The notes under the pieces were generated by a model. That model worked only from the letters and a program-made list of their open reading frames with translations. It was not told the origin of the DNA and did no database searches. Source: Acephala macrosclerotiorum (lineage: Eukaryota; Ascomycota; Leotiomycetes; Helotiales; Mollisiaceae). From it: a stretch of DNA of 64,000 nucleotides. Within the stretch, counting starts at the first letter, position 1; each line of letters starts with the position of its first letter. Of the stretch, positions 58,240 to 64,000 are shown piece by piece. The stretch is from assembly GCA_014904845.1 (NCBI GenBank), contig MU119273.1, positions 71,743-135,742 on the forward strand, given 5' to 3'. A program made the position numbers and the translations under genes.

Positions 58240-60619
58240 ATGTCCGACCATGAGGATGAGAATAGCCAGGCAGGCTACCATGACACTGATCACCAGGTGA
58301 GTTTACATCTGTGAATTGTTTAAACTATGTTAATTTCTGTATAGGTAGCCTATGTATACACCCCCTCCAATATCGTGGACGAAGCGCCCACGCGACCGAC
58401 GAAAAGACGCAAATTAGGGAAGCAGAAGACCTCGATCGACCAGCCGCCAAACTATACGACATCGAATTTTGAGGCCTTACTTAATGACAAAGAGAATCTG
58501 GGTTATATACAGCTTCGATACGAGCTTTACGAGCGAGCTTGGTCGCACACGGAGGCACAAATTCAAGTAAGGGATGGCGTATAAAAGACTGGTGATTGTT
58601 GCTTATTTGGGACAGACAATCCTAGATGAAGCAAACGAGGGCACTCTCAAAGATGTCACTTCTTTTGTGCAAGAATTTAGAGGGGAAAGGTCCGGTCACG
58701 CGAATCGAGACACAGAGACAATCCCCACTGGCTTCATTGCCACTGGACCCAACATTGCATCGCAAGGGCTTCTCTTCGAGCAGTTGTCTGGCCATCTGAA
58801 GGCTGAGGTCAATGGGCCGGTTGTCGTGTTACGTTCCGGGGATGCTTCGAATCTTAAAGCAATTCTGAAGAAAGTAATTCGAGATGCTACCAACCAAAAG
58901 ATTAGCTTAGACGAGGACGACAAATTTACTATAGGGCCTGGTGTAAGCTAAATTAAACTTTTCGAGAATGGCTGCTGATATAATAGGGACGAAAACTCCT
59001 CAACTATGACCTTGAAATACTCTATGGCTTCGTACGAGCACAAGGGTGTCAAGCAGTAGTTGTGGCATTTCAAGACAGTGAAGCCTTTGATACAAGTTTG
59101 ATTGCAGACTTGATTGCTTTGGCCAGGTTCGTTTCATTCCCCACCAGTTGAAAACTGGGCCTAACTTGTACAGTTCGTGGATAGATCGCATACCCTTCGT
59201 GCTGCTCTTTGGAATTGCTACTTCTTTAGACCTCTTCCAGGAACGACTTCCCAGAATCGCAAGTCGGTCTCTTCATGGAGCACAATTCGATGTAGAGCAG
59301 ACTAGCTCGCTTGTGGAGAGGATCTTTAAGAAGGTTCTTGCTGGTGGCCGTGCCCCCTTACGCCTAAGCACTGGTCTTGTGGCAAGCCTCGTGGAGAGAC
59401 AGCAAGAGCACGCCCAAAGCGTACAATCTTTTACAGCCGCTCTTAAGGTTAGTTTACAATGCGTGCCTGGTTTCAATCGTACTGATGTGTTTAGTATGGC
59501 TACATGTGCCATTTCTTTGCAAATGCCCTGAGCATATTTACTCCCGTTTTCGGAGCATCACCGCCATCGGCTCTCCAGCCCGAGCACTACGAGGCTGTAA
59601 GGATGCTACCATCCTTCAAGACTTTAGTAAAGGGTCTCATTAAGACACAAGACTTCTCCCACGTAGACCGGCTACTTGAAGATGACGCTGTCCTGCTGGA
59701 CGAGATAAAGTCATCTATTTCCAACAGCCCTGTGTTGCGCCTTTTACGCGTTATGCACGTAGTAGCAAGCTCCTCGCCCGAATCGGTGTCAGGTATTGAT
59801 TTGTACATGGCTACTTTCGATGGAACCCTTATCGAATCTGACTTCGCGAGTCATATCCTGGAATCCACAAAGCGAATGACTCCAGGCGACTTGATATCTT
59901 TTCTAAAAAAGATCCGAGGCGCTATTCAGAATGGCAGCTCAGAAATGGATCTTGATGGGTGGGCCGACGAAGAATCGGAATTCCTCGAAGAGATTGCAAG
60001 TCTCCAATCACAAGCGTCTAGTTTGGCCGATCAAGCTTCAAAATCGGGAAAGCCAATTCGCAGCAGCTACGCAATCCGTAACCAAGGACTCAGGACGACT
60101 GTGATCGCCCAGAGAGTGCAGCTGAGCTATGAAGAGTCAATGCTCACCGAGCAAGACAAGCAGTTCACAGCTCTTGTCGACAAGTTGAATGATCGACTGA
60201 AGGAGTACTTTTTGGTTGGCAGTCCGAAAGACATCTTCCTTCATGAAGTCTGGCTTTACGACTCGATGTTGCCATATCGAGATGTTTTTACACCAGCGCC
60301 CAGAGCGAGGATTGAGCGAGCACTGTCTGCACCTTACGACTATCTGAAGTGCGACTGCTGCGAATCAGTAGAAGGACTGTCATCTACGCACCCCGCTACT
60401 GCAATATTGTATCAGATGTACCTCGAGACTGGTTCTCTCATAAACATTTTCGATCTCTGGTCAGCGTTCTTCGAGATGGCCAGTGGAGGCGACGAGCAGA
60501 AGATCGAAGAGAGAGATGCTCTTGTATTATTCTACAGAGCACTCGCAGATTTGAAGTCACTGGGCATGATCAAGCAAAGCAAGAAGAAGGCGGATCACTT
60601 GGCAAAGACAGCATTTTGA
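58240..60619 (+). CDS. orc3: Origin recognition complex subunit 3 (ORC3)
   Basis: 714-residue nuclear DNA-replication protein. Exons 58240-58296, 58345-58566, 58616-58942, 58987-59126, 59174-59447 and 59495-60619; five introns of 44-49 nt, all in phase. The N-terminal 100 residues are charged and disordered, with a KRRKLGKQK patch. The body follows the ORC3 order: FIATGPNIASQGLLFEQL, VVVLRSGDASNLKAILKK, RKLLNYDLEILYGFV, SWIDRIPFVLLFGIATSLD, and the C-terminal winged-helix region with GYMCHFFANALSIF and LHEVWLYDSMLPYRDVF. ORC3 binds ORC2 in the origin complex and carries a degenerate AAA+ fold without a usable Walker A, as expected. Start at 58240 is the first ATG after the short promoter. Confidence 0.95.
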
Positions 60620-60791
60620 TAGAAGGCATTGTACGATATCAAGACCCATGTAGTACCGTAAGCTATACAAAAAACACACTGTTCGTCCATTTCGTCTCAA
60701 GACATCATCGCAAGCTTTCAAAACGCTCATTATAGAAGTCCAAAAACCAAGCATAAAGTCTCGTTCTCTCTTTGCCTCGTCATGACAAGAC

Positions 60792-61247
60792 TCAGTACCA
60801 CCTCATCTTCCTCTTAAACATCTCCTCTTCTTCATCCCTCCACCTCCTCTCCATAACCTCCCTCTCAATCTCCCTTTCCTCCTCTCCCCTTCTTTCTATG
60901 TCAATCCTCTCCCTCTCCCTCACCTCCCCAACCGGACTCTCACACCCCCTCAAACCAATAAACCTCCCAATCCTCCTCCTCTTCTCCTCCAACGTCGCAT
61001 CAACTCTCCACTCCCTATCCACGGGACAAGGATAATGTCTCGTATAAACACTAGGGGTTCGTTGATGGTAGAAATGGGCTAGGTCGTCTAGTTGCGTGGA
61101 CGTTAGGAGCCAGAAGTTTAGGAGGGTGGGGGGGAAGGAGGGGTGGATTTCGCCGGTTGTGAGGCGGACTAGAGGGGCCAGGGGGAGGGCCATTTGTTGG
61201 ATTTTTGCGGCGAGGATGGGGTTTGAGGCTTGTTTTGTGGATGGCAT
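60792..61247 (-). CDS. Conserved-looking fungal protein of unknown function
   Basis: 151 residues, single exon, ATG at 61247. The first 100 residues look folded: IQQMALPLAPLVRLTTGEIHP, FPPTLLNFWLLTSTQLDDLAHFYHQ and TRHYPCPVDREW, followed by KRRRIGRFIGLRGCESP. The last 45 residues form a Glu/Arg-rich helix that could be a coiled coil. I recognise no named domain. The upstream leader (61248-61800) contains an ATG-started frame and splice-like signals (GGTATCT, ATCTAG), so the transcript may have a leader intron. Confidence 0.7.
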   Translation of the reverse strand: MPSTKQASNPILAAKIQQMALPLAPLVRLTTGEIHPSFPPTLLNFWLLTSTQLDDLAHFYHQRTPSVYTRHYPCPVDREWRVDATLEEKRRRIGRFIGLRGCESPVGEVRERERIDIERRGEEEREIEREVMERRWRDEEEEMFKRKMRWY

Positions 61248-62018
61248 TTTGGAAGTTTTGTTTTTGGTTTTGGATTTGGGCTTGTTCAGTTTCTTGGTGG
61301 TTGGGAGTTTGAGATGTGGTAATGATGTTGCTGAGTTGAGCTGATGATTTGAGTGTGTGGTTGTGCAGATGAAGTTATAGCAAGTACCTAGATGAGTAAA
61401 AATGAAGTGACTGTGTAAGTGAATGGACGTTCCAACAGCTGCCAGCAGCCTGTACGTAGAAACTTGAATACAAGTAATGAAAGAAGAAAAGGGGTTGACT
61501 TGACGATTCTGGATGCTGGGAGAAAGAGGAAGTGGGAACAGATACCTTTTGTATAGATGCTTGCAGGCTTTGAGAAGGGGATTCTTTATGCTCGAGGGGA
61601 TAAGTCTTTGTTGTGGTAGAGGTGGAATGGTACTGGGAGTTATTTTGGGTCGATCGAGTTCTCTTTGTGAGTTGGTGGATATGGTCGAGCCTCACTCGAG
61701 TCTCTTTCATTGAGGCTCTGGGAGCACGTGCTGGTTTTATCTTAAGTGAAGCTAAGCCTGACATCTGGAGGCTCGAGATAGTGGCTGTGTACGAGGAAAT
61801 TGAAAGTTGAAATGCGGCTGCTTTGACCGAGAAGGGTAATAAGGAAACACAAGGCCTGAACTTTGTAGGTGAAGTCGACTTGATATGTAATTCGAAGAGT
61901 TATCAGCATTAACTGATATACGTATCTTACACGGTGTATCCCTATGCCCTAGAACGCCCATATGTACCCCCCCAATGCAATCGTCTTACAAAAGCGTGCC
62001 GCCGTTACTGGACAATGT
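61248..62018. other. Leader and promoter interval, no further gene supported
   Basis: Contains the presumed 5' leader of the 151-residue gene and, at its right end, the 3' trailer of SEC66. A minus-strand frame (61375-61764) of 129 codons probably belongs to the leader. No other feature was seen. Confidence 0.45.
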
Positions 62019-62820
62019 TCATTTCTTGCCCTTCTTCTTTCTCATGCTTCCTGTTGCTGCTGGTCCGCCGCCTTCGACCAGAACCGCGTCCTCATCACTT
62101 CCCGCCTTGCTGGTCTTTGTTAGAGCACTACTCTCAGCGTCGAGCTCCTTCATGAATTCGTCTTGGATTGCTGCTCGTCTCTTATCCCACCATGCCTTCT
62201 CGGACTCGGTCTGTGATTGGATTTCGTCCAGCTTCTGGCGGAACATTGTGTTGGCGGCCATCTCATTTGCAGATTGAAATATCGTTGTTCCCCAGTTTGG
62301 TGTGAGAGCATTTGCCTGCCTAAATATTAGCTCGAATCTAATCCTCAGTATCTCGTGCACATACCTCCATAACCACATCCTTAAGCTCTGCCTCCATCTC
62401 CTGCTCTGCCCTCAAGAATCGTTGCCAGAGCGCATCCCCAACACTGCCACGTTGCAATAGTGTGCTGCATGCTTGCTTTGCCGTTCTGATCTGAATGATT
62501 CGGTGAATGTCCTCCACAGCTCTTTTTAGAAGCGCAGCGCGCAGAACACTGTCTGGAACCTTGACACTCTTCTCATTCCCTTCTTCTGGCTCAAGGTGAA
62601 GTAGGGAGAGGTATATGTTTCGTTGCATGTGTGGAGGGAACCATGGCGCAAGAGTTGCAGATTGTGCTGAGAATAGTTAGTACACGTGAATATGCCTTGT
62701 GCAGAGTTACTGACCTGCTTTCCGCTTTCTGTAGACTGAGGAGAATGTGATCAAAGAGCCCACCAAAACACCAATGTATGCGAATGGGACAGCGAGTCCA
62801 AACCAGTCAATGTCGAACAT
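62019..62820 (-). CDS. sec66: SEC66/SEC71 subunit of the Sec63 translocon complex
   Basis: 234 residues, the usual length of fungal Sec66. Exons 62715-62820, 62365-62666 and 62019-62315; introns of 48 and 49 nt, in phase. One N-terminal membrane helix (FGLAVPFAYIGVLVGSLITFSSVY) is followed by a basic KRKA and a cytosolic helical domain with PWFPPHMQRNIYLSLLHLE, an ALLKRAVEDIHRIIQIR helix and LTPNWGTTIFQSANEMA. The tail is a GGG/Lys-rich stretch. Sec66 associates with Sec62/Sec63 at the ER membrane and assists post-translational translocation of secretory proteins. Confidence 0.93.
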
Positions 62821-63322
62821 CGTGACAGTATTGAAAGCCCTCCTCAGTGTCCTGGCTGTGACGGCTGATACTGTCTCGAGAATGCGATCTTAAATCCGAA
62901 TCTGAGTCTTAGAGGTTTGGTCGGAATGGCGAAAGAAATAGTTCGGCACTCCAGAGCTACTCGCACGAAAGTGTTCTTCGCAATTATTTCTCATGAGGCC
63001 AAGTATTGCCTTTCTCGGCCGCTAAAATTAACCTTGAAAGCCGACCAGAGCACCCCTGCTCATTCAACCGGAGCTAAGACCAGGCGGCCACGCGTGAATC
63101 GCAATCTGAACTGGCATAGAGGAGAGCTCTCTGCAGCTTTCTTTCCACTTCTGCGAGACCATATTTGCCCCTCATTTTTCAGCGTTAGATCTTAGGACTC
63201 CCATTACTCATACATTCTCTATTAGCCTGGACCACTTTCGCTCATCTGAATTATACTTGAGGTCTACAAAGAACATCTTCCACCATCAGAGTCCCCCACT
63301 ACAACACCAAACAACCGCAACC
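62821..63322. promoter_or_regulatory. Divergent promoter region of SEC66 and NPL4
   Basis: 502 bases between the two start codons. No distinctive element was identified by eye; the role is inferred from layout. Confidence 0.45.
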
Positions 63323-64000
63323 ATGTTGCTCCGGTTTAGAGGTCCAGATGCGATGGTACGGGTGACTGTTGAGCCTACAGATACATTTGCGAAGCTTGGG
63401 GAGAAGGTTTGTCAAGGTTTCATGATGCAGTACCAAATTGCTGACCATGCTATAGCTGTCTGAAGTACTCCCTTCAACCGTCGACTTCAATACCCTTACG
63501 CTGTCGCCACAACCCACTGGTGCAGATGGAAAGCTTCTGAGAGAAATCGCCAGGTTCCCGCTCTCACGAATTGGATTGAAGTAGGTCGCGAAGCCTAGAT
63601 CGATGGACAATATCCTAACATTTACTTTTAGGCATGGTGATATGGTATTCATAAACTACAAGCACAAGGAAGCAACACCGAACGGCAACTCGAACGGTGC
63701 CACATATTCTGCGAACGCATCCCAACCCTTCTCCTCCTCGAATCGACTCAACGGAACCGTCGTTCTACCTACCGAAGACGTCCCAGTAATTGCAGAGGCT
63801 TTGAAATCGCCATCAGAAAAGATCAAGAACCCCTGGGAGGTTATCAAGCAATCGGCTGTCGATGATAGATTAGACAAGCAAAGTGGCAAGATTCCTCGGA
63901 AGAAGGACCAGAAGATGTGCAGACACGGAGACAAGGGCATGTGCGATTACTGCATGCCGTTGGAGCCCTTCAACCCGGAATACTTGGCCGAGAAGAAGAT
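63323..64000 (+). CDS. npl4: NPL4, ubiquitin-selective Cdc48 cofactor (partial, runs off window)
   Basis: First three exons of a larger gene: 63323-63406, 63456-63580 and 63631 onward; introns of 49 and 50 nt. The N-terminal UBX-like domain ([20 protein letters not shown] through [13 protein letters not shown]) is followed by a linker, then the start of the zinc-binding NPL4 domain ([20 protein letters not shown]). Npl4 with Ufd1 recruits Cdc48/p97 to ubiquitylated substrates, for example in ER-associated degradation. The rest of the gene lies beyond position 64000, so length and downstream domains cannot be judged. Confidence 0.93.

Noticed and set aside
61375..61764. 129-codon minus-strand frame as a gene
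   Set aside because: Lies in the leader of the 151-residue gene, contains splice-like signals, and lacks a domain.
1..64000. CRISPR arrays, rRNA genes, biosynthetic clusters and intact transposase genes
   Set aside because: None was seen by eye on either strand; no regularly spaced repeats, no synthase or transposase domains.

Overview
The window looks like nuclear chromosomal DNA of a filamentous ascomycete (Pezizomycotina). A class such as Leotiomycetes is plausible but is only an impression from protein similarity. The supporting evidence is many short (44-60 nt) GT-AG introns, compact divergent gene pairs with fungus-specific genes (an FlbC-type regulator, RAX2, LCL3, SEC66), and an A/T-saturated transposon relic of the kind left by repeat-induced point mutation. 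All gene models were worked out by eye from splice signals, reading-frame phase and protein family patterns. No search was run.

Left part (1-31.3 kb): after a long low-complexity leader region comes an FlbC-type C2H2 regulator (3901-5152), then a small three-helix membrane protein (8972-9475) and RAX2, a cell-polarity surface protein (10372-14335, minus). Next is a dense housekeeping block: LCL3 nuclease and OGG1 (both minus), U2AF large subunit (plus, divergent from OGG1), ribosomal protein S13, SDC1 of COMPASS (minus) and FAN1 nuclease (plus, divergent from SDC1). Then come a HeLo-like/PPxY protein and an unrecognised 541-residue protein.

Middle (31.7-54 kb): an Hsp70-like ATPase in eight exons is followed by about 9 kb with only weak gene candidates, then a Frizzled-type seven-helix receptor (43777-45434). 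From 45.4 to 54.2 kb the DNA is accessory. It holds a 627-bp inverted-repeat element with TA target duplication and an almost pure A/T interior, several decayed direct repeats, a broken C2H2 zinc-finger gene, a tRNA-like stretch and a long polypurine tract.

Right part (54.2-64 kb): a second housekeeping block contains a GPATCH11-like protein, a mitochondrial PPR protein divergent from ORC3 (120 bp apart, with an ACGCGT site), a conserved protein of unknown function, SEC66 of the Sec63 translocon, and the first three exons of NPL4, which runs off the window.

The genes do not form one pathway. DNA maintenance is over-represented (OGG1, FAN1, ORC3, the LCL3 nuclease), and several start sites are shared through short divergent promoters. 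I saw no convincing novel system. The most distinctive items are the intact-ended transposon, the decayed zinc-finger gene, two clean GC-AG introns, and the Frizzled-like receptor.
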